Shown here: in pieces, positions 1 to 10,346 of the stretch | Layout: each line of letters begins with the position of its first letter | Position numbering within the stretch: position 1 is the first letter of the stretch | Assembly: GCA_000333855.2 (NCBI GenBank) | Contig: CM007336.1 | Location: 425,388-489,387, forward strand | Length of the DNA stretch: 64,000 nt | Origin: Endotrypanum monterogeii | Lineage: Eukaryota; Euglenozoa; Kinetoplastea; Trypanosomatida; Trypanosomatidae | Reading direction: 5' to 3' | Program-made: the position numbers and the translations under genes | Notes under the pieces: model-generated | The model's database searches: none | The model's input: only the letters and a program-made list of their open reading frames with translations | Told to the model about the DNA's origin: nothing

Positions 1-389
1 ATATATATATATATAGAGCGGGATGGAGCATACACAAGAGGAGGCGAACGGCTGGGAATGGAGGGAAGAGAGTGGTGGCTGCCACCACCTCACGCACCAA
101 CACGAATTCGCTAGCACACACACACACACACACGACTACGTATCAGTCACACGTCGTTTACCATCTCCTCATCGCTGCGATCGTGTAGGCGTATCCGCTT
201 TTCAATCTACCATTTCTTCCGCTCACCTGTCTGCAGTGACGAGGGAGGGGTCTTCAATACACACACACATATACACACCCCATCTTGCACATAGGCACTG
301 TCAGGGGCATGCCTGCCTCCCTGAAGCGAGCAGGATAGCGGTGGTAGGAGTGGGAGAGAGAGATGGGGGTAGGGGACAGCTACCTGAAC
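1..389. other. Gene-free stretch downstream of eL39
   Basis: This is the sense 3' side of the eL39 gene and probably holds its 3' UTR. It begins with a (TA)n run at 1-15 that is cut by the window edge, and has an (AC)n run at about 115-133 and a short one near 260-275. Open frames here are rich in Thr/His from the CA repeats and look non-coding. No further gene seen. Confidence 0.6.
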
Positions 390-545
390 TTAGTAGTTCA
401 GCTTCGTGCGGCGCCAGTGGCGGCGCTTTTCGTTCCACTTGATGCGGTTGCCCGTGCGAAGACGAATCCAGTACGGCACCGGCTTGTTTTGGTTCATCTT
501 CTTCGCATACTTCTTCTTCACAGCAAGCGGCTTGAAGCGACCCAT
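390..545 (-). CDS. RPL39: 60S ribosomal protein eL39 (L39e)
   Basis: This 51-residue, very basic protein starts [16 protein letters not shown] and ends RRTKLNY. It has the usual length and the conserved core ([17 protein letters not shown]) of eL39, a constituent of the large ribosomal subunit that lines the nascent-peptide exit tunnel. The frame is open 25 codons further upstream to another ATG at 620. That extension has no counterpart in the family, and a strong predicted spliced-leader acceptor (AG at 551-552) lies between the two ATGs, so I start at 545. The predicted 5' UTR before the ATG is then only 5 nt plus the spliced leader. It is the last recognised gene of the minus-strand unit in this window. 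Family identification is very secure; the UTR length is inferred. Confidence 0.97.
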
Positions 546-1063
546 GGTTGCTTTGAATAAGGGGAAGCGAGTGGGGGAGACGCTGTGTGGTGAGTTGGCT
601 ACACAATCACACAGCAACAACCGCAGTAGCGCTGATATGGCCTCTCGGTATCACTGGCACAGAGGTAGACGGTTGCAGGTTTGTTTGTTTGTTTGTGTGT
701 GCGCGATGGAGCAGTATACCGAAAAAGAGTGGTGAAGTGTTGTGTAGGTGGTGAGTACAAAGGTATAGAGAAGAGGATCCATACATGCTTCCCTTTACCC
801 CTTCTTTGCTGCCGAAAAGGAGGAGGGGGAGGGGGGGGGCTTAGACCATGCACGCACATGTGCGGGTAGTCGCACGTCGCCGATGCAAACGTGCTTACTG
901 ACCTGTATATCTCACTGACGCCTTTGCATTATATATATATATATATATATATATATGCATACATATGGGTTGCTTTCTTGGAGTTGTAACTCAACACCCA
1001 ACCCAATTGCACACATGGTGTGCTCACATATTCACGTATATATAATGCACATATGCATACATA

Positions 1064-1104
<41 letters not shown>

Positions 1105-1798
1105 GTAAGTTGATATACAGGCTCACGCATACACACGCACACACACTCTTCGTTGCCTTGTGCGCACATCATCACTAAACGCCCAGTTCGTAAGCCCAGA
1201 CGACCATCTGGTTAGGTGCACTCAAAACCATATCATCGCGAGAACTGAGGAAACAAACGAACAAACAAACACACACACACACATACACACACACACACAC
1301 ACATGTCGCTCCATCCCATCTCTCCGCATGCGCTACACCATGTCATAGCGTCTTCACCAGTTATATACGATACACCACGTATGCACACGCACCCGTGGGG
1401 GTATACGTACAAAACCAGGAAAGGCGAGGGTACGAGACACCAGAGCCACTAGAGGGTATGTAGCGAATATGAAGGAGGGATGAATGGACGGACGGGGGGG
1501 GTATTGCCTCAAGACTACACGCACGTGAAGTTATCAGTAGGCAGAGGAGGACTTCTTTTCCACTCTCCCCGATACGCCCTCGTTTTTCTGTGAGCCTCTC
1601 CCTGGTTCCGCCTCTCACCCCACAACCACCACCAGCATCACAACCTGGGCTCACAAGGAGAGGAAGGAGAAGGGGTTGTGTGGCGGGAAGGGGTACTAGG
1701 GCGAGATGTACGCCCCCGCTAGCGACAGGCGATTGGCACACGCCCCAACCTCACCACCTTCACTTCTTTTTCTTCTTTCAGTTCCAAATAAAAATATG
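546..1798. other. Intergenic region eL39 / delta-COP
   Basis: About 1.25 kb without a gene. It holds two long (TA)n microsatellites (930-956 and 1072-1102), an (AC)n run at about 1268-1302, and a purine-rich tract near 770-840. It should include the delta-COP 3' UTR and the trans-splicing signals of eL39. The short open frames here are repeat-derived. Confidence 0.6.
551..583 (-). promoter_or_regulatory. Predicted trans-splice acceptor of eL39
   Basis: On the sense strand a pyrimidine-rich tract (about 553-580 on the plus axis) is followed by AAAG, with the AG at 552-551, just 5 nt before the ATG. An alternative AG lies at 583-582, upstream of the tract. Pattern-based prediction only. Confidence 0.5.
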
Positions 1799-3406
1799 CT
1801 ACTGCACGACCATGTTGTCGCTCACCAAGCGCGACTGTTGGCTGAAGCGCACGGGCTGGCCGTTCTGGGTCGACACAACTTCTGTCACGTGAACATGAGC
1901 GACACTGACTGGCGAGGAGAGGGCAACTTGAGTTGGGAAAAAGAGCTCTGCGCCGCTGGTGCCGCGGTCACTGTCTACCGTTACCTCGATGTTGCCACTC
2001 GTGTTTTGATTGCCATCCACGACATCAATCATCCATATCACGTATTCATTGCTCACCACTTGGTACGTGCCTGTCGATACTTGTACATGATGCATATCAG
2101 CACCATGAAGAGGGATAGTCAATCGTACCCCCTGCAGCGGCGGCGTGTTGGGGTCAGCCAGCTCGTACTCGATTGTGATGCTACCGGGCTCCGGCCAGCA
2201 CGTAAAGTTGATCGGGGCGGTGATCGTCGAGTTCGATAGACGCCAGCGTAAAATTGTAACCGGTTGTTGCACTGGTAACGGCTTGCCGTCTGCCATGGTT
2301 AGCACTTGATCGCTAGCGAACAGTGTCTTGTTCACCTTGGCATGTGCTCGGAACGTGAAGGCATCGCTCACTGGCGCCAACACAAGCTTGACGTGGTCAT
2401 GCTGCGGATCCGCTACAAGAACAGTCAGCTCGCCCTTGATGTCTACTGGCGCTGACTCGCCCTCACGCAGCAGCGTTGCGCTCATCTTTTCTTCAATTAT
2501 GATGTTCACTGCCTCCTGCGGCAACGTGGAGTCTGGTGACTCCATTGCTGGGGGCCCCATCGTTGCCATGTTACCGGTGCCACTAAGAGCACCAGACGCC
2601 TGCGTTGTGGTAACGCCCATTTCCCTCTGTATCTTGCTGCTGAGGTCGGCCTTGCGCGCCTTGCCAAGACTCATGCCGCTGCGCGGCGCAGACATCTTGA
2701 GGGGGGCGGTTGTATGAGAGCTGACCGCCGTTGAGGGCGTTGGGTACGTTACCTCCATGCCACTGCTGCCACTTGTGTACATGTTCATATTGCCACCAAC
2801 AGTGGACTTGCTCCCGAAGCCGCCGTAGTTCGGGTCGTCGGAGCTGATTCCACCGTAGACGCCCCCAGACGGACCTCCACCCCCCATGCGGTGCTCGCGC
2901 AGCTTGCGTGCGTGCTCGGCTGTGATTTTCTTTGCCTCGGCCACTTGCCGCTCCTTCTCTTCCTGTGCCATGCGCTCCTCATAGGAGTCCATCTCGAGGT
3001 ACACGCGGATCTGCTCCAGCGTGCTGTTCTCGCGGTGCCCACACACAACGATTTCATCCAACGCGAAGAAGACCTCGAAGGAGTGGGCCTCGAGCGAGGT
3101 CTCGGTGATGCCCTCCGGCAGGTACTCGGGTATTAGCCGACCCATGAGATGAAGCGTGGCGAGGTCCTCGACAATGTTGCTCACCATCGTTGTCACCAGC
3201 ACCAGGAAAAGATCTTCGATGGGCTGGTACACATAGCGCACCGTGCCGGCGTCAATGTATGTGACCTGCTTGCTCATGGATGACTCGAGCAATCTCGGAA
3301 AGGCAGAGAGAAGCCCTTCTATGCGGACGCGACTGATGTCTGTGAACTGGCGCGCAATCACGATGCGGCCCTGCTTGTTCACAACACCGGCGGAAATAAT
3401 GGTCAT
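1799..3406 (-). CDS. ARCN1: Coatomer subunit delta (delta-COP)
   Basis: This 535-residue protein is close to the usual 510-550 of delta-COP, the medium subunit of the COPI coat that retrieves cargo from Golgi to ER on the cytosolic face. Residues 1 to about 130 form the longin/adaptin-small-chain-like domain (start MTIISAGVVNKQGRIVIARQ). A charged helix follows at about 133-173, then a Gly/Ser-rich linker, then a mu-homology domain from about 298 to the end, recognisable by the stretch EEKMSATLLREG and the Trp-containing beta strands FTCWPEPGSITIEYEL. The ATG at 3406 is the only reasonable start and matches family N-termini. It is followed downstream by eL39, an unrelated gene, as expected in a polycistron. 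Nothing is missing or broken. Confidence in the family is very high. Confidence 0.96.
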   Translation of the reverse strand: MTIISAGVVNKQGRIVIARQFTDISRVRIEGLLSAFPRLLESSMSKQVTYIDAGTVRYVYQPIEDLFLVLVTTMVSNIVEDLATLHLMGRLIPEYLPEGITETSLEAHSFEVFFALDEIVVCGHRENSTLEQIRVYLEMDSYEERMAQEEKERQVAEAKKITAEHARKLREHRMGGGGPSGGVYGGISSDDPNYGGFGSKSTVGGNMNMYTSGSSGMEVTYPTPSTAVSSHTTAPLKMSAPRSGMSLGKARKADLSSKIQREMGVTTTQASGALSGTGNMATMGPPAMESPDSTLPQEAVNIIIEEKMSATLLREGESAPVDIKGELTVLVADPQHDHVKLVLAPVSDAFTFRAHAKVNKTLFASDQVLTMADGKPLPVQQPVTILRWRLSNSTITAPINFTCWPEPGSITIEYELADPNTPPLQGVRLTIPLHGADMHHVQVSTGTYQVVSNEYVIWMIDVVDGNQNTSGNIEVTVDSDRGTSGAELFFPTQVALSSPVSVAHVHVTEVVSTQNGQPVRFSQQSRLVSDNMVVQ

Positions 3407-4154
3407 GATGGCGGCAATATATATATATATATATATCTAACCACAGAAACTAAAATGAGTGACGTGTACGCGGGTTCGTATGGGATGGCGGTGCCGTGCC
3501 GAGTCGACTGTTCTGGGGCAAAAAAAAAAAATAATGACAACGGTAACAAAACGCCCCCCCCCTGAAGAGCGAAAGAATGAATCCGATAAGCGTTGCAACA
3601 CTTTTGTTGATGTTACCATGGACACACACACACACTCATACATAATATGATATACAATGTGTGAAGGCGCATGTCGTAAGCGGCGGGTGGAAACGTCGAG
3701 ACAAGTTCGGATGCAAAAGAGGAGACGGGAGAACATACAGGAGGACATGCTTGTAAGTAAGGGGTATAACGTTTGAAGGCATATACGTTTGCGTGCATAC
3801 ATGATTGGTCTTTTCTGTCACTTTGTCTTGAGTGTCATGCGGCGCTATTCCTCATCTTTTCACCAAAAAAAAAACTGACAAGAATGACACGACCCCACAC
3901 TATGCGTTCCCCCTCCCCCTCTCCCTCCACACAAACAGTCCCCCTCTGAGTGTGTAGGGGGAGGGTGACAGCAGAGGAGAACGAGTGATCATGGACTCGC
4001 CTCCTCACTTGCCATGTGAGCATACCCCAGCACCGCTGGTGCAGCCTCACCCCTCCCTCTCGCAGCCTTAGACTCTTCTCCGGGCTAACGTTCATGAGAT
4101 CATCTCTCACCTCCTACCCCATACAGTCTTTTTGTTTTTGTACAATAGCATTGC

Positions 4155-4186
<32 letters not shown>

Positions 4187-4794
4187 CTACCCATTTGGCA
4201 ACAAAAAACAAGAAGTGTAACCATAAAAGATGATTGTGAGCTTCCTGTATGTGCGTGTGCAGGGGGCAGCTGGCAAAGGCTTCACCACCCACTCTTTCTA
4301 CCCACGTACACATACATACAATTTCGGATCGAGGTGGTCACCCGGAACCAGATGTTCTGATTTGCGTAATATCATCACCACGACTAGCCAGTCCTTCCTC
4401 CTTCCCCCGCCTCTCTGGATTGCCCCGCGGAGACATGTAGGTAGCTACCCCGGACATACTTGTTTATTTCTTCTCGCCCTCGACACGACGAGGGCCGGTA
4501 GAGCTGCAAAAGAGGAAATACGTGAAGGAAGAAGGTGGCGTAAAGGCGTCCTTTTTCTTGATGGCAACCTCTCCTGACCAATACGGCTACATAGATGTGA
4601 GATGCATTTGATAATCACTCGCTGGAGCGCAGTGTGCATGGGGAGGGGAGGGAAGGGCAGCAACGGGTGACTACGATGCGTCTACTTGTGAACTTTCATG
4701 CATGATGTGGCCCCTCCCCCCCCCCCCCCTGAGAGAAATTAAAAAAAAATAATGTAAATTTTTCAAATGCCTCATGACTGGCGTGGCATCTCCC
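3407..4794. other. Intergenic region delta-COP / CSC1-like channel
   Basis: Non-coding by appearance. It contains (TA)n at 3417-3436 and 4158-4186, a short (CA)n near 3620-3634, and a poly-C tract at about 4716-4729 followed by poly-A at 4741-4749 (sense strand U-run then G-run). The channel 3' UTR and delta-COP processing signals must lie here. Small open frames lack protein-like composition. Confidence 0.55.
3513..3531 (-). promoter_or_regulatory. Predicted trans-splice acceptor of delta-COP
   Basis: The sense strand reads a T-run (plus 3520-3531) followed by GCCCCAG, with the AG at 3514-3513. This predicts a 5' UTR of about 106 nt containing the (TA)n run at 3417-3436, which ends 10 nt before the ATG. 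A second AG at 3438-3437 is possible. Confidence 0.5.
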
Positions 4795-7700
4795 CTACTC
4801 TCTCGCGTGTGGAGAGGGTTGGGGTGAGTCGATGGCGAGCTCGGCGGTGGGTGTGCCGGTGCGAGGGCTGACGTCACCGCGCTCTCCAGGATCACACGGG
4901 GGCCTTGCCGCATCACATCGGGCGTTTTCTACGGTCGGCACATCGGCGACGATGGATGTGGGAGTGACTGCTGCTACAAGAGGTGCAATTTGTTCAGCGG
5001 TGCTTTGTGTGGGGGAGGAGGGGGCTAAATACACGCTCGACACCGCGGTAGTTGTGGGTGGCCCACTGCTGAGGGTGGGCGGAACCGCGGCGGAGATCTG
5101 CGCCATCAAAACGTCATTGTTGTCCATAAGATTTATGTAATGCGCATGGAGAGCTTCTCCCTCGCTGGTGACCCTGAGCGCAAACTTCTCGCTCTCCCCA
5201 TCGTACCTCGCGCCACTGCCCCCCAAACCACCACACACGTCCGCATCCCCCTCAAACCATGTCATCCCGCGATCCCAGTACCGTTCTACGACGAAGTCTG
5301 TATTCTTCATCGCTCGAAGCTCCGCAGCGGCGTCGATGGTGGCGAGTCGCTGGTGCTTTGGCTGGTAGCGTAGGACGGTACCTGCTTTGCGAGGCAGAAG
5401 GTAACTTAAGAAAGGATTCCGCGTGGTGTCGAACAAGAGCCTATTAAGGGTGATGTGCTCGTAGCTGTCAAGGAATCCTTCTTCCCGAAAGAATGTCGAC
5501 TGATTGTACGAGTTGTACGGCTGCTCCGCTGCGGCGTTCTCCTCTTCAGACAGTTGTTCCGAACTGGCGTGCCGCTGAAAGCAAGAGGCTTCCGCGCGAG
5601 TGCCTGCGTTGCCACCGGATACCGCTAAGTCTGGCGGCGGCGAGTACGCTTGTGGTGGTGGTGATGGTGGTACTACTGCCGTTGCGGGCCCCATTCGCTG
5701 CGCTGCCTCTTGGCTGTAAAACAGATTAGCATTCCGAGAAAAGTATTGTGCCCTTGCCAGGGATGTTGTCCACTTGGCAGTCTGAATGTAGACGTAAACG
5801 GTCAGAATGACACCCGTGCTCAGCGCCAGCGCGGACATGGCGATGCCGCTGCGGTGGCTGCGGAGGGTCATGAGCAACACCCCACATGCTTCGGAGAAAC
5901 AATAGAGCCCCATCACACAGCGGATGACCTGTGCGGCCACTCCGAAGTCCGTGCAGTCGTGCGCTGGGGAGAGGGTAGGGCGGTACCGGTCGCACTGCTT
6001 CGCGCGTTGGCTCCAGTAGCGGACAAAGAAGTAGCAGACGACGAGGAGGCCGAGCAGCGGCGCTGTCATGTGGAAGATGAGTCCGAGGGACAACATCATC
6101 AGGTCGAAGCTGAGCAGTCGCGGGAACTCAAATTCGCAGGGGAGAAAGAGGGCATCGTAGTTGCGCTGAATGTGCGCGCGCCCGCGAAGCATCAACACCT
6201 TCAAGAAACCGATCGGGTCCACGAGATCGACCCAGGTGGAGAGGCACGTGGACGTGATGACCTTGGCGTAGAAGTAGCCGTTGCTGGGCGAGATGCACGA
6301 AACGAAGAAGCTGATGATGGCGTCCTGGTCAGCTTGAGTAAGGAGGTCAGCGAGCCCTGTTATGGCCCCCTGGAAGGCAGCCTGAAAAATAACGGCCGTT
6401 ACGACCATGAATATGTACTGCAGGTAAAGCTGGCCACTGTCGCACTCTGCACGATTGAAGGCACCCATCGCGCGCACCATAAGTCGGATAATGTGCGGCA
6501 GAGCAATGTTGAGTACGGCAAGCGCGGCAACGGGCAGGTAGGAGTTGATCAGCGTTCTCAGCCATTTCGGAAGTTTGGAGTACTTGCGCAACACCACGAA
6601 GTTCGACATCTCTGATAGCCGCTCCAACGACCCCAACACACTGATTGGGATGGACCAGGTCAGCATCAGAACGATGTACAGCACAAAGATGAAGAAGAAG
6701 CGTATCCAGAGCACGCAGCGGCTGGCAGTGAGGTTGCTCTGAAAGATGCGACCCGGTGGCCCGGCAATGGTGGCGGTGAGAGACGACAGCAGACCACCAA
6801 AGCGAGCTGTGAAGAGCTGCGTGAACTCGTATGCGCTCAGGGAATCTTTGAAGACAACAAAAGCAGCACCGGCGACTTGTTGGTGCGGTACACGCTCCAG
6901 AGCCATGTTCAATTCACGCGCACAGCGGAAGAAAGAGGCAGCGTAAAAATCAACAGCCGGTATCCTGCTGCAGCAGTCAGGGAATGGTGCGCGCATCATG
7001 AGCACTGCATCGACTCCGCCGTTGTTGGGGCAGCTGTGAGCAGCCTCCTCCTCGACCGAGAGGGCATCGACGTCCATCACGACCACATTTGACCCCCGCC
7101 GCCTCTTGGTCAACGCCAGTGTCCTGCAGTGTTGCATCTGGCGACGCTGCAGCGCCTTCTCGTCCGCAATAGCGTCCTGCAAATTCGCCATCGCTGCTTC
7201 CGTCTCTGCAATGAGCTCAAGCATTCCGATCGGCGGTTCACGCGTTATCAGGATTTGTTGTACCTTACCTGGATTGGTAAAGGTGACGTTGCGGCGCCGA
7301 AACACATAGTGGTGCATGCTGGCGCTAGAAAAGAGGGAGTTCAGCCCCGGACACTCCCACACGACATAGCTGTGCTCATCGTCGTCGTCCTCGCTGGCAC
7401 CTGCTGTACTTCTTGGAGCTGAAGGAGTCGGGAAATACACGGGGAGCTGAAGAAATGCTTCGCGAAAGGCATGTTCAGTAGAGATTTCGTCCGATCCGAG
7501 CCCGCGCACGCACACCACGCGATAGCCGAGTGCGTGCCGCATTTGGTTGGCCATTACCGCCTCGGCGTACTGCCCCACTCTCTTGACGTAAAAGAGGGTC
7601 ATGCCAACGAGTGTGACACAGAAGCCAAGGTTCAGCAGCGCAACCCCAACCCAGCGTCGGCTGCGTGGGTGTATGTTCAGCACCGTCAAGTCGTAAAGAC

Positions 7701-8718
7701 CATGCAGCGCCACTACGCCGCATCCCCGAGTGTCGTCGAGGTAGGCGCAGTATGGCTTGAGTAGCTCACACGCTGTCATATTTCCGGCCTGCTTCGCGCA
7801 GCCGTGAATATCACGTTGGACGATGGTGCGCTCCATAAAGTTGTCTTGCTGTGCGATCAGCATGATCCACGCGGTGAACAACTCACCGAGAAACATGAGC
7901 GAGAAAAAGAATTTGAGGGTAAAGAGGTAGACAGCGACAAGGGGGTCGACAGGGGTCTTGGGCATCGGCGCCGAGACCAGCGGTGGGCTGCATGGTGTGC
8001 CAGGCGGGCATTGTGGTGCCCACGACTCTTCAACGGCCCCGTAAGACGGCAACGAAGACCTGCTTTGTGGAGAAAAAGGTATCGGGACCGTTGAGGCCTC
8101 GGCCGAATCACGGAAGTCGACCCCAGACTCTGTTCGGGGAACCCGTCTGTTGATGCGGCGCTGGAAACGAGAAACGGGCGGCACCGTCAGCGGTATGAAG
8201 GAACGATCACTCGTTGGCCGTCGCGGCGGCGAGGGGTACTGGTGGTGCAGAGGAGAAAGCGCACCTTCTTTTCGATCGTCCAGCGAGGGTTCCTCGATGC
8301 TGATCCAGTCTTTCCAGGTGGGTAGAATGAAGAAGGTCGACAGGAATGGCAGGCTGATGCCCAAACGCTTGCGTCGCGTCATGTAAGGGCCCTCGCTGCC
8401 ATGTGGCCGTACCGTGTGTTCTACCAAAGGGGATTCGGTGAGCGGTGAGGGTAGGTATGACCTCTCGCACTGGCCCTCTCTCCCCAGGTGACGCGCTGCG
8501 GCGATGGCTGCAGCAGATGCCGTCCTGGTCGGTAGCGGCGCTGGCTCGATGGTGTGGTTGGACCGATAGAACCGCTTGAGCCAGAGGATTGGCGTGTGAT
8601 GGAGAAATGCCATGATGCCACTAAACACAACTAGCAGAACACCACCGATGATCAGGGATACGTGAATGCCCTGATCATCATACGTGGCGTCGGCGGGTAG
8701 GGGGTTCACGGTGCTCAT
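4795..8718 (-). CDS. OSCA/CSC1/TMEM63-type membrane channel
   Basis: 1307 residues, membrane protein. A first membrane segment lies at about 21-40. A low-complexity cytosolic stretch follows to about 250, then two further segments (about 253-285 and 360-385). A cytosolic domain begins YRVVCVRGLGSDE, the RRM-like loop usual in this family, and includes GAAFVVFKDSLSAYEF. The large multi-helix block at about 660-985 matches the conserved 7-TM region (PF02714, formerly DUF221) of osmotically or mechanically gated cation channels. The tail (985-1307) is Ser/Pro/Thr-rich and disordered. Typical members have 700-1000 residues, so both ends are expanded. The frame is open upstream to 8799, but that first codon is GTG, so the ATG at 8718 (MSTVNPLPAD) is used. 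Channel activity is inferred from the family, not shown by the sequence. Confidence 0.85.
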   Translation of the reverse strand: MSTVNPLPADATYDDQGIHVSLIIGGVLLVVFSGIMAFLHHTPILWLKRFYRSNHTIEPAPLPTRTASAAAIAAARHLGREGQCERSYLPSPLTESPLVEHTVRPHGSEGPYMTRRKRLGISLPFLSTFFILPTWKDWISIEEPSLDDRKEGALSPLHHQYPSPPRRPTSDRSFIPLTVPPVSRFQRRINRRVPRTESGVDFRDSAEASTVPIPFSPQSRSSLPSYGAVEESWAPQCPPGTPCSPPLVSAPMPKTPVDPLVAVYLFTLKFFFSLMFLGELFTAWIMLIAQQDNFMERTIVQRDIHGCAKQAGNMTACELLKPYCAYLDDTRGCGVVALHGLYDLTVLNIHPRSRRWVGVALLNLGFCVTLVGMTLFYVKRVGQYAEAVMANQMRHALGYRVVCVRGLGSDEISTEHAFREAFLQLPVYFPTPSAPRSTAGASEDDDDEHSYVVWECPGLNSLFSSASMHHYVFRRRNVTFTNPGKVQQILITREPPIGMLELIAETEAAMANLQDAIADEKALQRRQMQHCRTLALTKRRRGSNVVVMDVDALSVEEEAAHSCPNNGGVDAVLMMRAPFPDCCSRIPAVDFYAASFFRCARELNMALERVPHQQVAGAAFVVFKDSLSAYEFTQLFTARFGGLLSSLTATIAGPPGRIFQSNLTASRCVLWIRFFFIFVLYIVLMLTWSIPISVLGSLERLSEMSNFVVLRKYSKLPKWLRTLINSYLPVAALAVLNIALPHIIRLMVRAMGAFNRAECDSGQLYLQYIFMVVTAVIFQAAFQGAITGLADLLTQADQDAIISFFVSCISPSNGYFYAKVITSTCLSTWVDLVDPIGFLKVLMLRGRAHIQRNYDALFLPCEFEFPRLLSFDLMMLSLGLIFHMTAPLLGLLVVCYFFVRYWSQRAKQCDRYRPTLSPAHDCTDFGVAAQVIRCVMGLYCFSEACGVLLMTLRSHRSGIAMSALALSTGVILTVYVYIQTAKWTTSLARAQYFSRNANLFYSQEAAQRMGPATAVVPPSPPPQAYSPPPDLAVSGGNAGTRAEASCFQRHASSEQLSEEENAAAEQPYNSYNQSTFFREEGFLDSYEHITLNRLLFDTTRNPFLSYLLPRKAGTVLRYQPKHQRLATIDAAAELRAMKNTDFVVERYWDRGMTWFEGDADVCGGLGGSGARYDGESEKFALRVTSEGEALHAHYINLMDNNDVLMAQISAAVPPTLSSGPPTTTAVSSVYLAPSSPTQSTAEQIAPLVAAVTPTSIVADVPTVENARCDAARPPCDPGERGDVSPRTGTPTAELAIDSPQPSPHARE

Positions 8719-8844
8719 TGTGGGGATACGCTGCCAGAGGAGGCAAAAGGGGGGTCCGACAAACTCAACGAAATGAGGATGCGTTGCCAGTCGTCGCACG
8801 GTTTATGCACTTTCAACTGTGAATCTACGGAGAGTGGAACTCTA

Positions 8845-8872
8845 CCCTCCCCCTCCCCCTCCCCCTCCCCCT
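8845..8872 (-). repeat. G-quadruplex motif at the 5' end of the channel mRNA
   Basis: The plus strand carries a CCCCCT repeat. The sense strand therefore has four G5 tracts and one G3 tract, each separated by a single A. This is a strong G-quadruplex-forming motif with one-base loops. If the predicted acceptor AG at 8872-8871 is used, the G-tracts begin almost immediately after the spliced leader in the mRNA. Confidence 0.75.
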
Positions 8873-8900
8873 TCACGCACACACACACACACAAAAAAAA
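8871..8900 (-). promoter_or_regulatory. Candidate trans-splice acceptor of the CSC1-like gene
   Basis: Sense strand: a T8 run (plus 8893-8900), a (TG)n run, then GTGAAG, with the AG at 8872-8871, giving a 152-nt 5' UTR. A competing AG at 8826-8825 follows the pyrimidine stretch CCACTCTCCGTAG and would give 106 nt and exclude the G-tracts. Confidence 0.4.
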
Positions 8901-9117
8901 TACGATATGAAGTGAGAAGTACACTTTCCAAGGATGATGCGAGATACACACACACACGCCACTGAAGGAGGGAGGATCAAGAAGGGGGCTGGAAACGGCG
9001 GTACAAGCAGGAGTTGGGGGTGCAATCACCAAAGGTAATAACCACCACCTGTAATACGCTCAAGTGACCTCCAAAGCTACACACTGATCCTGCCAACTCC
9101 CTGGTGATGTCGGCATA

Positions 9118-9120
<3 letters not shown>

Positions 9121-9155
<35 letters not shown>
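9121..9155. repeat. (TA)n microsatellite
   Basis: An uninterrupted alternating AT run of 35 bases, the longest uninterrupted one in the window, between the channel and cyclophilin genes. Confidence 0.95.
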
Positions 9156-9160
<5 letters not shown>

Positions 9161-10346
9161 TTATAGAGCTTCGGGCAAGGGCTCAGGGTGGGAAGCGGAG
9201 GGGCAATGATTTCAATCCGAGCCCCTAAAGCAAACTGAGACCGTGTGTGTGGGCTATTGAGGGGGGATGGGTCGTGTGCACCTAATGAGTCTACCAATGC
9301 AGGGTCGACAATGTTTAGCTTTGTCGAGCACGCGCTTCCTGGGATTACTGTTACCTATGAATAAAATCGCCAGTCGGTTCAAACTTGAGTGTCACAGTTC
9401 ACGAGGAGGTGAGAGGCGTTCGCGCGAGATGGGCGCTGTGAGGATGACTACAAAGAGGGATGACGTGTCCCTTTAGTTCCGCAGAAAGGCTGCGGGCTAT
9501 TAGAAGATGATGTTGTGGTGTATAGTAGTGGTAGTTCGAGGGGGCGGGGGTAGTGGAGGGGGCGTGGTTGCAGTGGCATTCTTTTCTCACCACAACAATG
9601 ACGACCGACGCGACAACGTTTCTCCGCCCTCCGCCCTCTCCCCCCCCCCCAAAAAAAAAAAAGGGAAGGGGGGAGAGGGCGGAGTCTTCAAGAGTAATCC
9701 TGGTTTGTTTTCCGAGAGGAGTGTGGCGGAGGGGAGGGGGGGGGGGGGCGAACTGCTCGCGTGATTGCTAATCCACCTTTTTGTTATGTCGGCTTTTTTT
9801 TTTTTAAGAATTCGTTTCAACTTTAACTTCAGCTTTTTCTTTTTCTTACATCATTCACCATTTTTGTGCGAACAAGTCGCGCGCCCAAGTGTTTGGCGCA
9901 TGCAAGGGTGTGGATGCGAAGATCTTCCACTTTGCCCCGCCCCACGCGGGCACATACACCACCATCACCACCTTTCTACTCTCATTTTTTTTTGTTTTTC
10001 TCCTCATCAAGAGCCCTTCTGATCAACCTCTACGACAACATGTTTGTCTTTTGACTCCTCCTCCTCCTCCTGTCAGTGCCGTTCCCCCTCGCAGCGGGGG
10101 GGGGGGGCATGGCACAGACGGAGACATGGAGAGGGCAAGTTCGAGAAAGAAAGAGAGAGGTGGTTGGGTAGTTGGGTACAGGGGGCGGCGAACTGCTGGG
10201 AAAAAAAAAAGAAACTGTACATGCAAACGCTGTGTGCAACACAGGTGAAAATTGTCCCATGGTGGGGCACTGCAAAGAAAAAGGGATAGGTGATGGAAGA
10301 CACAGGTCAGATCGACAAGGCAGTCACGGTTGCTGCTTTTCCCCCC

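Larger units (their letters stand above)
8719..10346. other. Intergenic region channel / cyclophilin
   Basis: About 1.6 kb without a recognisable gene. It holds the G-quadruplex repeat (8845-8872), a long (TA)n at 9121-9155, a poly-C/poly-A junction at about 9642-9662, G-runs at about 9738-9748 and 10096-10108, and several T- and A-runs. The cyclophilin 3' UTR lies at the left side. Confidence 0.55.

Noticed and set aside
1361..1741. Minus-strand frame of 126 codons next to delta-COP
   Set aside because: Located in the presumed delta-COP 3' UTR, Ser/Leu/Arg-biased, no domain.
5710..6615. Plus-strand frame of 301 codons
   Set aside because: It lies entirely opposite the conserved transmembrane region of the CSC1-like channel, whose minus-strand product has clear family motifs; the plus product has none.
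8719..8799. 27-codon N-terminal extension of the CSC1-like channel
   Set aside because: The first codon of the extension is GTG and no ATG precedes 8718 in that frame.
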